This document shows positions 23,647-32,361 of a stretch of DNA of 64,000 nt, in pieces. The position numbers were made by a program, and so were the translations under genes. Where the stretch lies: assembly GCF_009604385.1 (NCBI RefSeq), contig NZ_WEGJ01000020.1:1-64000 (forward strand), in the 5' to 3' direction. The stretch's first letter is position 1. Every line of letters begins with the position of its first letter. The notes under the pieces are model-generated. The model made no database searches. It had not been told where the DNA came from and worked only from the letters and a program-made list of their open reading frames with translations. This stretch comes from Streptomyces smaragdinus. GTDB lineage: Bacteria; Actinomycetota; Actinomycetes; Streptomycetales; Streptomycetaceae.

Positions 23647-25560
23647 ATGCCGACCGAGCGCGGAGGGCTGCTCTCCGTACAGCGGTACGACGTGAGGGTG
23701 GACCTCCGCGATCCCGGCGCGCCGTCGTCGACCACGCGGGTCGTGTTCGACGGCCGGCGGGAAGGGGTGTCGTTTCTCGACGCCGGGGATGCGCGGGTTC
23801 CCGTCGACGTGGCTGTGGGGACGCAGGTCCGGGAGTACGTGCGCGCGTTGGCGTACGGCTCCGCGGGCAGCGGGCTGTGCCGGGTCGTCGACGAGGCCGA
23901 CGGGCGGGTGTACGTGTACGCCGCGTCCGGTCCGGCGGGGGCGCGGCGGTGGTTCACGTGCTTCGACCAGCCTGATCTGAAGGCGGCGACGAGCGTTCGG
24001 GTGCAGACGCCGCCGGGGTGGGTTGTCGCGGGGACCGGTGCCTGTGACGGAGCGGTGCCGACGTACGCGACGGGGTTTGTCGCGGGTCCCTTCGCGGTCG
24101 AGAGCGTGCGGGGGGTCGAGCTGTACGCGGTACGGTCGCGCGCCTCCGTACTGAGGGGTGCGGCCGGTGAGCTCGCCCAGGTGGCCGCCGGGGTCGTCGC
24201 CGAGATCGGGCGCAGGCTCGGGCAGCCGGGGCCGGGCAGGCTCCGGGTGGCGTTCGTGCCGGGGCTCGCCTGGCCGGCGCTGGAGACGGCGGGATGCCTG
24301 CTGGTCCGGGACTCGCTGCTGACCGCGCCCGGTACGGCCGGGTTCGCCCGGCTGGTGTCCGTGCTCGCCCACGAGATCGCGCACCTGTGGTTCGGGAACC
24401 TCGTCACCGTCGGCCGGTGGGACGACCTCTGGCTGCAGGAGGCCCTGGCCGACGTCGTGGGCGAAGCCGCCCTGCGGGCGATCCCCGCGGGGCGGCCCCA
24501 CACCGGGACCGGCGCCGCGCGCGTCCCCAGCCCGCCGGTGCTCGCCGGCCACCACCCGCCCGCCCCACCCGCGCTCGCCGCCGCCACGAGCGCGCACTAC
24601 GCGGCCGGCGTACGCAGGGTCCACGGCTGGATCCGGGCGCACGGGGAGCGGGAGTGGTGGACGCGGCTCCGACGGGCCGTCGCCGCGGGCCCGCTGCTCG
24701 ACGCCACCCTGCTCGCGCCGGCGGAGGAACCGGCCGCCGCCGACCCGTGGGACGAGCTCCAGCGCGCCGTCGCCGCCCGTGAGGCCGACGGACCCGCCGC
24801 CCTCGACGCGCTGCTCACCCTGCTCCGCCGCGAGCCCGACGCCGACCGGCTCGCCGCGATGGCGACCTGGTACACCGAGATCCTCCGCCGCGTCGGCTGG
24901 CCCCGCCAGGCCGGCGGACGCGAGGCCGACCGGCGGCTCGCCGACGCCCTCCGCCAGGTCATCGCCGGCGCCCCCCACGGCTCGCGGCTCGCGGCGAAGG
25001 CCACCCACGCCTGGCTCGCCACCGCCCCCGCGCCCCCGGTGCGGGTCCTGCTCGCGGCGGTTCCCCCGACCGCCACCCTCGCCTGGGCCGCCCGCAACCG
25101 CCTCGCCGCCCTCGGTGAACTGGGCCGCCGCGCCGTCCTGGCCGCCGGAACCGGACCCGAGGCGGCCGTCTGCCTGGCCCACCTCCCCGACGCGACGGAG
25201 AAGGACCGCGCCTGGGACCGCCTGTTCGAGGCCCCCCACGACCCCGCGACCCTCGCCGCGACGGCCGCCGGCCTCTGGCACGCCGACCACGCCGCGTACG
25301 CCACCGGCCCGGCGATCCGTTTCCGGCACGAGTTCGCGGCCCGCACCGCCGCGTACCCCGAACAGCGCGCGGCCGTCCTCGCCCGCTACGCCTTCCCCCG
25401 CTCGGTCCTCACCCCCGACGCCCTGACCAGGGCGAACGAGCTCCTGGAAGCGGACCGTCTGCGCCCCGCCCTCCAAGCCACCCTCGCCGACTGCACCGCC
25501 GACCTCGCCTGGGCGATCCGCTTCCGATCCCCGCCAGATCTTTACTCCTACACCCTATAG
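23647..25560 (+). CDS. M1-family (gluzincin) aminopeptidase-like protein
   Basis: The protein has 637 residues. The zinc motif HEIAHLWFGNLV with a glutamate 18 residues on (in WLQEALADVV) gives HExxH-X18-E. The usual GAMEN exopeptidase motif is replaced by a PALETAG-type sequence that keeps the Glu. The protein is shorter than PepN (~850), and its C-terminal helical region is degenerate and Ala/Arg-rich. It starts seven bases after the EutA-like gene, so it is probably in that operon. A peptidase in an aromatic catabolic operon is unexpected. A GntR-type operator overlaps its last codons. Confidence 0.8.
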   Translation: MPTERGGLLSVQRYDVRVDLRDPGAPSSTTRVVFDGRREGVSFLDAGDARVPVDVAVGTQVREYVRALAYGSAGSGLCRVVDEADGRVYVYAASGPAGARRWFTCFDQPDLKAATSVRVQTPPGWVVAGTGACDGAVPTYATGFVAGPFAVESVRGVELYAVRSRASVLRGAAGELAQVAAGVVAEIGRRLGQPGPGRLRVAFVPGLAWPALETAGCLLVRDSLLTAPGTAGFARLVSVLAHEIAHLWFGNLVTVGRWDDLWLQEALADVVGEAALRAIPAGRPHTGTGAARVPSPPVLAGHHPPAPPALAAATSAHYAAGVRRVHGWIRAHGEREWWTRLRRAVAAGPLLDATLLAPAEEPAAADPWDELQRAVAAREADGPAALDALLTLLRREPDADRLAAMATWYTEILRRVGWPRQAGGREADRRLADALRQVIAGAPHGSRLAAKATHAWLATAPAPPVRVLLAAVPPTATLAWAARNRLAALGELGRRAVLAAGTGPEAAVCLAHLPDATEKDRAWDRLFEAPHDPATLAATAAGLWHADHAAYATGPAIRFRHEFAARTAAYPEQRAAVLARYAFPRSVLTPDALTRANELLEADRLRPALQATLADCTADLAWAIRFRSPPDLYSYTL

Positions 25561-25572
25561 GTTGCAGAATCA
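25549..25572. promoter_or_regulatory. Candidate GntR operator C (bicupin operon), overlapping the peptidase stop
   Basis: The minus strand reads ATTCTGCAACCTATAGGGTG. The CTATAG core contains the TAG stop of the peptidase gene (25558-25560). The bicupin start follows 53 bases later. Confidence 0.6.
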
Positions 25573-25624
25573 CCCCGAGAGCCGCCGCCGCAACGGGTGG
25601 ACGACGAGAGAGTTGAGTTCCCGC

Positions 25625-26863
25625 ATGGCTGAGTACGAGGAGGCGACCACCAACTATGGGGCCGCCAAAACCCCGAAGTTCGTCGCCCCGACCGGCGACG
25701 ACTTCGGCGGCAAGAAGGAGTTCAAGAGCCCGAAACAGCCCTACGACCACTTCATGGACGCCGAGGGCGTCCCGGTCTACCGCGAGATCGGCTTCGAGGA
25801 CGTACGCGACCTCGAACTCGGCGACTGGGCGCGGACCGGCGGCCGTGGCGCGTACATCCAGCTGCTCGGCACCGAGGAGCTGTGGGGCATGCACCTCATT
25901 GAGGTGCCCCCGGGCGGCGCGCTGGAGATCGACCAGCACATCTACGAGAAGATCATGTACGTCGTCGAGGGCGCCGGCACCACGGAGGTCTGGCGCAACG
26001 GCATGACGGACACGGCCCCCCAGACGTTCGAATGGGGCCAGGGCTCCCTCTTCGGCATCCCGCTCAACGCCCCCCACCGGCTGGTGAACGGCAGCGGCAA
26101 GCGGGCCCTCCTCATCGCGGGGACCACCGCGCCGGCCGTGCTCAACATGTACGACAACCGCGAGTTCATCTTCGCGAACCCGTACCCCTTCGCCGAGCGC
26201 TACGACGGCAAGAGCGACTTCTTCGACTACCGCGACGAGCTGGTGGCCGACCCGGTCCGCGGCCGGGCGATGCAGGTCACGAACCTGATCCCGGACCTGC
26301 CGAACCTCGACATGCCGCTCGACAACCAGCGCGGCCCCGGCACCAAGCGCATCCAGCCGTGGATGGCGAACGCCCGCTTCTACATGAAGGTCCTGGAGTT
26401 CCAGGTCGGCCGCTACGCCCCCGCCCACCACCACCCGCCCAGCGCGATCCTCATCTGTATCAAGGGCGGCGGCTTCACCTACACCTGGCCGCTGGAGGCG
26501 AGCCTGAAGCCGTGGGAGGCCGGCAACGGCGACATGGTCAAGCGGGTCGACTACCGCCCCGGCGGCATGGTCGCCGCCGCGCCCGGCGGCGGCGACTGGG
26601 TGCACCAGCACTTCGCGACCAGCGCCGAGCCGCTGCGCGTGCTGGCCATGAACGGCCCGCCGAGCGCCCGTATCGCCGGACTCCTCGCCCCGCCCGGAGC
26701 CACGCTGAAGAGTTCCAACCTGGGCCGCAGCGAGGGCGGCAAGAGCATCGAGTTCTGGGACGAGGACCCGCACATCCGCGCCGAGTTCGAGGCCCAGCTG
26801 GCGAAGAACGGCATCACCACCCGGATGCCGCCGGAGCTGTACGTACGGCCGGAGGGCCGATGA
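25625..26863 (+). CDS. Bicupin protein 1
   Basis: The protein has 412 residues, with ATG 25625 and a weak ribosome binding site. Two cupin domains are visible. The N-terminal one has PPGGALEIDQHIYEKIMYVV and EWGQGSLFGIPLNAPHRLVN. The C-terminal one has the His-rich YAPAHHHPPSAILICIKGGG and a terminal DWVHQHF. Bicupins with this layout are usually Fe/Mn dioxygenases or isomerases, but I cannot match it to a characterised enzyme. A homologous gene follows 16 bases later, so the two may form a heteromer. Position behind the operator suggests a step in the pathway. Confidence 0.75.
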   Translation: MAEYEEATTNYGAAKTPKFVAPTGDDFGGKKEFKSPKQPYDHFMDAEGVPVYREIGFEDVRDLELGDWARTGGRGAYIQLLGTEELWGMHLIEVPPGGALEIDQHIYEKIMYVVEGAGTTEVWRNGMTDTAPQTFEWGQGSLFGIPLNAPHRLVNGSGKRALLIAGTTAPAVLNMYDNREFIFANPYPFAERYDGKSDFFDYRDELVADPVRGRAMQVTNLIPDLPNLDMPLDNQRGPGTKRIQPWMANARFYMKVLEFQVGRYAPAHHHPPSAILICIKGGGFTYTWPLEASLKPWEAGNGDMVKRVDYRPGGMVAAAPGGGDWVHQHFATSAEPLRVLAMNGPPSARIAGLLAPPGATLKSSNLGRSEGGKSIEFWDEDPHIRAEFEAQLAKNGITTRMPPELYVRPEGR

Positions 26864-26879
26864 GAGCGAGGAGAACCCG

Positions 26880-28070
26880 GTGACCGCGCCCGACGACGTA
26901 CCGAAGGGCGACGACAAGTACCTCGTCGACCCCTACGCGAACTGGTCCAAGGCCGAGGGCATCCCCGTCCACCTGGACTTCGGGCACGACCTGCTCACCC
27001 TGGAGACCGCCCCGTGGGACCGCTACGGCGCCCGCGGCTGCTTCGCCCACACCCGCGGGATGGGCGACTTCATGGCGAACTACGTGCTCGAGGTCGAGCC
27101 GACGAAGTCGACGAACGTGGTCCGGCATCTGTACGAGGCCTTCTTCTACGTCCTCGACGGCTACGGCACCACGACGATCTGGCTCCCCGACGGCAACAGG
27201 CAGGTGTTCGAGTGGGGCCCGCGCGCCCTGTTCGCGATCCCACTGAACGCCAAGTACCGGATCTCGAACGGATCCAGCAGCAAACGGGCCAGGTTCTCGG
27301 TCACGAACGACGCCCCGCTGCTGATCAACCTGTTCCACGACGCGAACTTCGTCTTCGACTGCGACGCGGACTTCCCGGACCGGATCGGCCAGGAGGACTA
27401 CTTCAGCGGCGGCGGCGAGCACTTCGTCTACAACCGTGACTCGGTCAAGAAGATGAACGTCTGGGAGACCAACTTCATCCACGACCTCACCAGCTTCACG
27501 CTGTACGACCTGGAGTCCCGCGGCAAGGGCTCGCGCAACGTGGCCCTGGTCCTGGCCGAGGGCACGATGCACGCCCATATCTCGCAGATCCCCTCGGGGA
27601 GCTACAAGAAGGGCCACCGGCACGCGGCGGGCACCCATGTGCACGCCGTCGACGGCGAGGGCTACACGCTGCTCTGGTACGAGGGCGACCAGGAGTTCGT
27701 CGAGATCCCCTGGCGGCACGGGTACATGTACACCCCGCCGTTCTGGATGTACCACCAGCACTTCAACACCGCCCCGGACCCGGCCCGTTATCTGGCCTGC
27801 AGCCTGGGCAGCCGGCGCTACCCGTTCATCGCGCTGCGCCGCAAGAGCGCGGAGGGACAGGGGCACGTCTCGGTGTCCAAGGGCGGCCGGCAGGTCGAGT
27901 ACGACGAGCAGGACCCGCGGATCCACCGCAAGTTCCTGGAGGCGCTGGCGAAGAACGGCGTGGACTCGCAGATGGGCGACGTCTTCGACGAGCCCGCGAT
28001 CCTCGCGCTGGGCCCCGACGAACTGACGGGTGTCATCAGGACGCCGCAGTCGGCGGGTCCGGCCGTCTGA
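26880..28070 (+). CDS. Bicupin protein 2
   Basis: The protein has 396 residues; GTG 26880 has GAGGAG upstream. It is homologous along its length to the preceding bicupin, with matching blocks such as FEWGPRALFAIPLNAKYRIS and the late WMYHQHFNT. The metal-site histidines are in the C-terminal cupin (GSYKKGHRHAAGTHVHAV). The N-terminal cupin lacks the usual His pair, as often seen when one cupin is structural. Function is unknown. Strict pairing with bicupin 1 and the common operator point to a shared reaction. Confidence 0.75.
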   Translation: MTAPDDVPKGDDKYLVDPYANWSKAEGIPVHLDFGHDLLTLETAPWDRYGARGCFAHTRGMGDFMANYVLEVEPTKSTNVVRHLYEAFFYVLDGYGTTTIWLPDGNRQVFEWGPRALFAIPLNAKYRISNGSSSKRARFSVTNDAPLLINLFHDANFVFDCDADFPDRIGQEDYFSGGGEHFVYNRDSVKKMNVWETNFIHDLTSFTLYDLESRGKGSRNVALVLAEGTMHAHISQIPSGSYKKGHRHAAGTHVHAVDGEGYTLLWYEGDQEFVEIPWRHGYMYTPPFWMYHQHFNTAPDPARYLACSLGSRRYPFIALRRKSAEGQGHVSVSKGGRQVEYDEQDPRIHRKFLEALAKNGVDSQMGDVFDEPAILALGPDELTGVIRTPQSAGPAV

Positions 28071-28093
28071 CGGCTTCCACGGGCTTCAACAGG

Positions 28094-28126
28094 CAATGGG
28101 GTGGGGCGAATTGCCCCACCCCATTG
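28094..28126 (+). terminator. Hairpin terminator after the bicupin operon
   Basis: CAATGGGGTGGGGC pairs perfectly with its 14-base complement across a 5-base loop, followed by TTAC. It separates the bicupin pair from the transporter operon. Confidence 0.85.
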
Positions 28127-28185
28127 TTACATCTCAGTGAAAACGTGATCAAAACGAGTCCACCGCAGAGTCTGGACTCCGGAGT

Positions 28186-28208
28186 CTGCAGCCTATAACT
28201 TGCAGCCC
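28186..28208. promoter_or_regulatory. Candidate GntR operator D (ABC transporter operon)
   Basis: The plus strand reads TCTGCAGCCTATAACTTGCAG. The core CTGCAGCCTATA is flanked by a second TGCAG half, the cleanest symmetric site of the set. It lies 45-67 bases before the permease gene. Confidence 0.65.
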
Positions 28209-28252
28209 ATGCGAAACAGCAAGAGTGCAATGTCGCACCGTAGGGACGCCCG

Positions 28253-30025
28253 ATGACGCAACTCGCCCCGTCCCCTCCCGCGCCGCGGCTTGCGCCGCCC
28301 CCCTCCGCTCCACGGCTGACGAAGGTCTTCCGCGGACGCTCGGTCGGCGAACTCGTGATCATGCTGGTCGCCGCCGCGCTGGTGATCTACCTCGCCGTCG
28401 TTCCGCTGGTGTACCTCGTGATCGGCACGATCACCGACGACAACGGCGCGTTCTCCCTCGACGGCTTCACCCGCGCGTACTCCGACGGACGCCTGTGGGA
28501 GCTGATCCAAAACACCCTGGTCTTCGCCGGCGGCGCGACGGTCTTTGCCGTCGTCTGCGGCACCGGCCTCGCCTACGCCGTCGTGCGGACCGACATCCCC
28601 GGCCGCGGCCTGATCTTCGTCGCGGCCACCGTGCCGCTGATCATCCCCGGCGTGCTGCACACGATTTCCTGGACGTTCCTCGGCAGCCCCCGCAACGGCC
28701 TGCTGAACAGCTGGTCCGAGAGCCTCTTCGGGATCGAGCCGTTCAACATCTTCTCGATGGGCGGCATGATCTTCGTCGACGGCCTCCACCAGACGCCGCT
28801 CGTCTTCCTCCTGATGTACGCGGCGTTCCGCAACATGGACCCGTCGTTCGAGGAGTCGGCGCTGATGGCCGGCTCGAAGCTGCCGACCGTCATCACCCGG
28901 ATCACGCTGCCGCTGGTGAAGCCGGCCCTGATCGGTGTCATCGCCCTCACCTTCGTCCGGGCGATCGAGGCCTTCGAGGTCCCCGCGATCCTCGGCACGC
29001 CGGGCGGCATCCGCGTCTTCACGTCCGGGATCTACAACTCGCTGCACCTGTTCCCGCCGGACTACGCCGCCGCCGGCGCGCTGGCCATGCCGGTCCTTGC
29101 GATCGCCGCCATCGCGATGTACTTCCAGAGCCGCCTCAACAAGAAGGCCAAGAACTTCCAGACCGTCACCGGCAAGGGCTTCCGCCCGCGTCCGCTGCCG
29201 CTGGGCGGCGTGAAGTACGCCCTGGCCCCGCTGATGTTCCTGTTCTTCCTGGTCGCGGTGGTCTTCCCGGTCCTGATGCTCCTCTACGTCTCCACGCAGA
29301 AGATCTACAAGGGCCCGTCGCTGGACAGCCTGTCGCATCTGACGCTGAGCAACTACGGCGAGATCCTGAGCGACGGCGACATCATGCAGGCGCTGCGCAA
29401 CTCGGTCGTGGTCGGCCTGACCACCGCCACCCTCGTGATGCTCGTGATGGCGGTCGTCTCCTGGATCACCGTGCGGGCCCGGCCGAAGGGCTCGGGGATC
29501 CTGGAGAGCCTGACGTTCCTGCCGATCGGCGTGCCCAGCCTGGTCCTCGGCGTGTCCCTGCTCTTCGTGTACCTGCGGGTGCCGATCCCGATCTACGGCA
29601 CGCTGCTGATCCTGATCGTCTCGTACTTCACGAAGTACATGCCGTACGGCATGCGTTACGCGAGCTCGGCCATGATCCAGGTGTCGGGGGAGCTGGAGGA
29701 GAGCGCCCAGACCAGCGGCGCGACCTGGCTGCAGACCTTCCGGCGGGTGCTCATCCCCACCATTCTCCCCGGCCTCCTCAGCGGCTGGATCTACGTCCTC
29801 GTCGTGTCGTTCCGCGAGGTCGCCAGCTCCCTGCTCCTCTACACGCCGGGCAACGAGGTTCTCTCCGTCGTCATCTGGCAGCAGTGGGAGAACGGCCAGC
29901 TCACTCTCCTCTCGACGCTCGGCATCATCATGATCCTCGTCCTGTGCTTCTTCGTCGGGGTCAGCCGGTTCGTCGGTTCCAGGTTCGGTGTCAAAGAAGA
30001 CGGATTCAGCGAGGTCAAGCACTGA
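28253..30025 (+). CDS. ABC transporter permease, fused two-domain Fe3+-type (FbpB-like)
   Basis: The protein has 590 residues. About twelve membrane helices fall in two homologous halves. Each half has the EAA loop that contacts the ATPase: EESALMAGSKLPTVITRITL in the first, EESAQTSGATWLQTFRRVLI in the second. Fused permeases of this size are typical of Fe3+/aminoethylphosphonate-type importers. It overlaps the ATPase gene by one base (TGATG) in an operon with two binding proteins. The substrate may be iron for the Rieske and extradiol enzymes, or an organic acid substrate. Sequence alone cannot decide. Confidence 0.9.
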   Translation: MTQLAPSPPAPRLAPPPSAPRLTKVFRGRSVGELVIMLVAAALVIYLAVVPLVYLVIGTITDDNGAFSLDGFTRAYSDGRLWELIQNTLVFAGGATVFAVVCGTGLAYAVVRTDIPGRGLIFVAATVPLIIPGVLHTISWTFLGSPRNGLLNSWSESLFGIEPFNIFSMGGMIFVDGLHQTPLVFLLMYAAFRNMDPSFEESALMAGSKLPTVITRITLPLVKPALIGVIALTFVRAIEAFEVPAILGTPGGIRVFTSGIYNSLHLFPPDYAAAGALAMPVLAIAAIAMYFQSRLNKKAKNFQTVTGKGFRPRPLPLGGVKYALAPLMFLFFLVAVVFPVLMLLYVSTQKIYKGPSLDSLSHLTLSNYGEILSDGDIMQALRNSVVVGLTTATLVMLVMAVVSWITVRARPKGSGILESLTFLPIGVPSLVLGVSLLFVYLRVPIPIYGTLLILIVSYFTKYMPYGMRYASSAMIQVSGELEESAQTSGATWLQTFRRVLIPTILPGLLSGWIYVLVVSFREVASSLLLYTPGNEVLSVVIWQQWENGQLTLLSTLGIIMILVLCFFVGVSRFVGSRFGVKEDGFSEVKH

Positions 30026-31152
30026 TGGACAGCAACAAGCTCCTCAAGGTCGAGGGTCTGTACAAGAGCTACGGCGGCCACCAGAAGGGCCGCGAGCGCA
30101 ACTACGCCGTCGCCGACATCAACCTGTCCGCGGCCTCCGGCGACTTCCTGACGCTGCTCGGCCCGTCCGGCTGCGGCAAGAGCACGACGCTGCGCTGTAT
30201 AGCCGGCCTCGAGTCGCCGGACCTCGGCACCATCACCGTCGCCGACCGGGTGCTGTTCAGCTCGGACAACGGCATCTCCGTCCGGGCCAACCAGCGCGGC
30301 CTCGGCATGGTGTTCCAGTCGTACGGCATCTGGCCGCACATGGACGTCTACAAGAACGCCGCCTTCCCGCTCCAGGTCGGCGAGAAGAAGAACCGCCCGC
30401 CGGCCAAGCAGATCCGCGAGCGGGTCGAGCGCGCGCTGGAGGTCGTGCAGCTCAGCGACTTCGCCGGCCGATCGGCCACCGCCCTGTCCGGCGGTCAGCA
30501 GCAGCGGCTCGCCCTGGCCCGCGCGCTGGTGATGGAGCCGCCGCTGCTCCTGCTGGACGAGCCGCTGTCGAACCTGGACGCGAAGCTCCGTACCGACATG
30601 CGCTTCGAGCTCAAGCGGCTCCAGCACGAGATCGGCGTGACCACGGTCTACGTCACCCACGACCAGTCCGAGGCGCTGGCCATGTCGACCAACATCGCCG
30701 TGATGTCGAACGGCAAGGTCGAGCAGGTCGGCTCCCCGCGTGAGGTGTACGGCTCGCCGGCCGCCGAGTTCGTCGCCCGCTTCGTCGGCAGCGCGAACCT
30801 CGTCTCCGGCACCGTCACCTCGGCCTCCGGCGACGGGGTCACGGTTAAGACGCCCGACGGGCTGATCACCGCCTCCACCACGACGGACCTCGCCGTGGGC
30901 GCGGACGTGTTCGTCTCCGTACGGCCGGAGTCCGTCACCCTCACGCCGGCCGGCGGCGAGCGCGGGGAGTGGGAGGGCGTCGTCGACGGCAGCGCCTACC
31001 TCGGCATGACGATGGAGTACCGCGTCAAGGTCGGCGACACCGAGTGGAACGTGAGCGGCTCCAGCGAGTCCCCCCTCGCCGACGGCACCCCCATCCGCCT
31101 GTCCTTCGCCAAGCACGGCTGCGCGGCCGTACCGATGGCGGCGGCGAGCTGA
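30025..31152 (+). CDS. ABC transporter ATP-binding protein with TOBE domain
   Basis: The protein has 375 residues. Walker A is LLGPSGCGKSTT, the Q-loop lies in MVFQSYGIWPHM, the signature is LSGGQQQRLALARAL, Walker B is LLLLDEPLSNLDAKLR, and the switch His is in YVTHDQSEA. A C-terminal TOBE-like beta domain follows from ~residue 245. It is the MalK/FbpC-type importer ATPase that energises the adjacent fused permease. Its stop overlaps the first binding-protein gene by one base. Confidence 0.95.
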   Translation: MDSNKLLKVEGLYKSYGGHQKGRERNYAVADINLSAASGDFLTLLGPSGCGKSTTLRCIAGLESPDLGTITVADRVLFSSDNGISVRANQRGLGMVFQSYGIWPHMDVYKNAAFPLQVGEKKNRPPAKQIRERVERALEVVQLSDFAGRSATALSGGQQQRLALARALVMEPPLLLLDEPLSNLDAKLRTDMRFELKRLQHEIGVTTVYVTHDQSEALAMSTNIAVMSNGKVEQVGSPREVYGSPAAEFVARFVGSANLVSGTVTSASGDGVTVKTPDGLITASTTTDLAVGADVFVSVRPESVTLTPAGGERGEWEGVVDGSAYLGMTMEYRVKVGDTEWNVSGSSESPLADGTPIRLSFAKHGCAAVPMAAAS

Positions 31153-32282
31153 TGACGTTCACGAAGCCATCGAGGCGGCTGGTTTCCCTGGCGGCCGCGA
31201 CCGCGGCCACCGCCGTGCTGATGTCCGCCTGCGGATCGCCCAACCAGACGACCGTCAAGGCCGACACCTCCGCGCTGGAGAAGGTCTACGAGCAGATCGA
31301 GGGCCTCTCGCTCGAGGAGCGTGACGCCAAGCTGGCCGAGCTCGCCGAGGAGGAGGGCGGGGAGGTGATGCTGTACACCACCGCCGAGGCCAAGGACTCC
31401 GACCCGCTGACCGACGCCTTCGAGGCCAAGTACGGCATAAAGGTCACCTACTACCGGGCCGCCGGCGAGATGGTGGCGCAGAAGGTGCTGCAGGAGGTGT
31501 CGGCCAATCACGAGGGCGCCGACCTGTACATGGCCGACGCGGCGCAGGGGACCGTGCTGGCCGCGAAGAAGGCCCTGGCGCCGCTGAAGACCCCGCTGAC
31601 CGAGCGCCTCATCCCGGGCTCGTTCAACGAGTACAACGCGGCGATCTACCTGCTCGCGCCGGTGATCTCGTGGAACACCGACCTCGTCAAGGATCCGCCG
31701 AAGGACCTCGAGGACGCGCTGACCCGGTTCAAGGGCAAGTTCATGATCGAGCAGGAGGACAGCGCCTGGTTCAAGGGCCTGGTCCAGGACTACTTCGTCA
31801 AGCAGAAGAAGATGACGGAGGAGGAGGCGGTCGCCTACGTCGAGGACGCCCTCCCGGGTGCCTTCGTCGTCAAGGGCCACACCCTCGAGACGACCCTGCT
31901 CTCGTCGGGCCAGGCCGAGGTCTGCCTCGCCTGCTACTACCACTCGATCACCTCCGCCAAGGAGGACGGGGCGCCGGTCGAGGCGATGCCGATCGCCGAT
32001 CCCGTGCCCTACATGTTCACCTCGGCGGGCCTTCCGGTGACCACGACGCGCCCGGCATCGGCCCTGCTGCTGCTCGACTTCCTGCTGACCGACGGCCAGC
32101 AGCTGATCGCCGGGCAGAACCGGAACCCGTCCAACCGGGACTACCAGGGGAAGTTCAAGGTCGAGGAGTACGACTCCTTCCCGTACTCGGTGAACGACAG
32201 CGAGGAAGACCTCGCGAAGTGGCAGGGCATCTACGAGGACGTGCTGGCCAAGGCCGGCGGCAGCGTCATCGACAAGGAGTGA
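31152..32282 (+). CDS. Substrate-binding lipoprotein 1 of the ABC importer
   Basis: The protein has 376 residues. The N-terminus is a lipoprotein signal with lipobox LMSACGSP, so the mature protein is anchored at the outer face of the membrane. The body is a type 2 periplasmic-binding fold of the Fbp/aminoethylphosphonate group (EEGGEVMLYTTAEAKDSDPL, VISWNTDLVK, LLDFLLTDGQQ). It overlaps the ATPase stop by one base. A closely similar paralogue follows, indicating recent tandem duplication. Confidence 0.9.
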   Translation: MTFTKPSRRLVSLAAATAATAVLMSACGSPNQTTVKADTSALEKVYEQIEGLSLEERDAKLAELAEEEGGEVMLYTTAEAKDSDPLTDAFEAKYGIKVTYYRAAGEMVAQKVLQEVSANHEGADLYMADAAQGTVLAAKKALAPLKTPLTERLIPGSFNEYNAAIYLLAPVISWNTDLVKDPPKDLEDALTRFKGKFMIEQEDSAWFKGLVQDYFVKQKKMTEEEAVAYVEDALPGAFVVKGHTLETTLLSSGQAEVCLACYYHSITSAKEDGAPVEAMPIADPVPYMFTSAGLPVTTTRPASALLLLDFLLTDGQQLIAGQNRNPSNRDYQGKFKVEEYDSFPYSVNDSEEDLAKWQGIYEDVLAKAGGSVIDKE

Positions 32283-32361
32283 CCCGGCCCGACCTCGAGC
32301 CGCCCGGCACTCCCCGGCCGACAGCCGGCCCCCGCATCTCCCGAACCGAAACGGAGCAACG

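Noticed and set aside
28193..30022. Minus-strand frame of 609 codons opposite the permease
   Set aside because: It is Asp/Glu/Arg/His-rich, as antisense of membrane helices always is; no start signal or motif.
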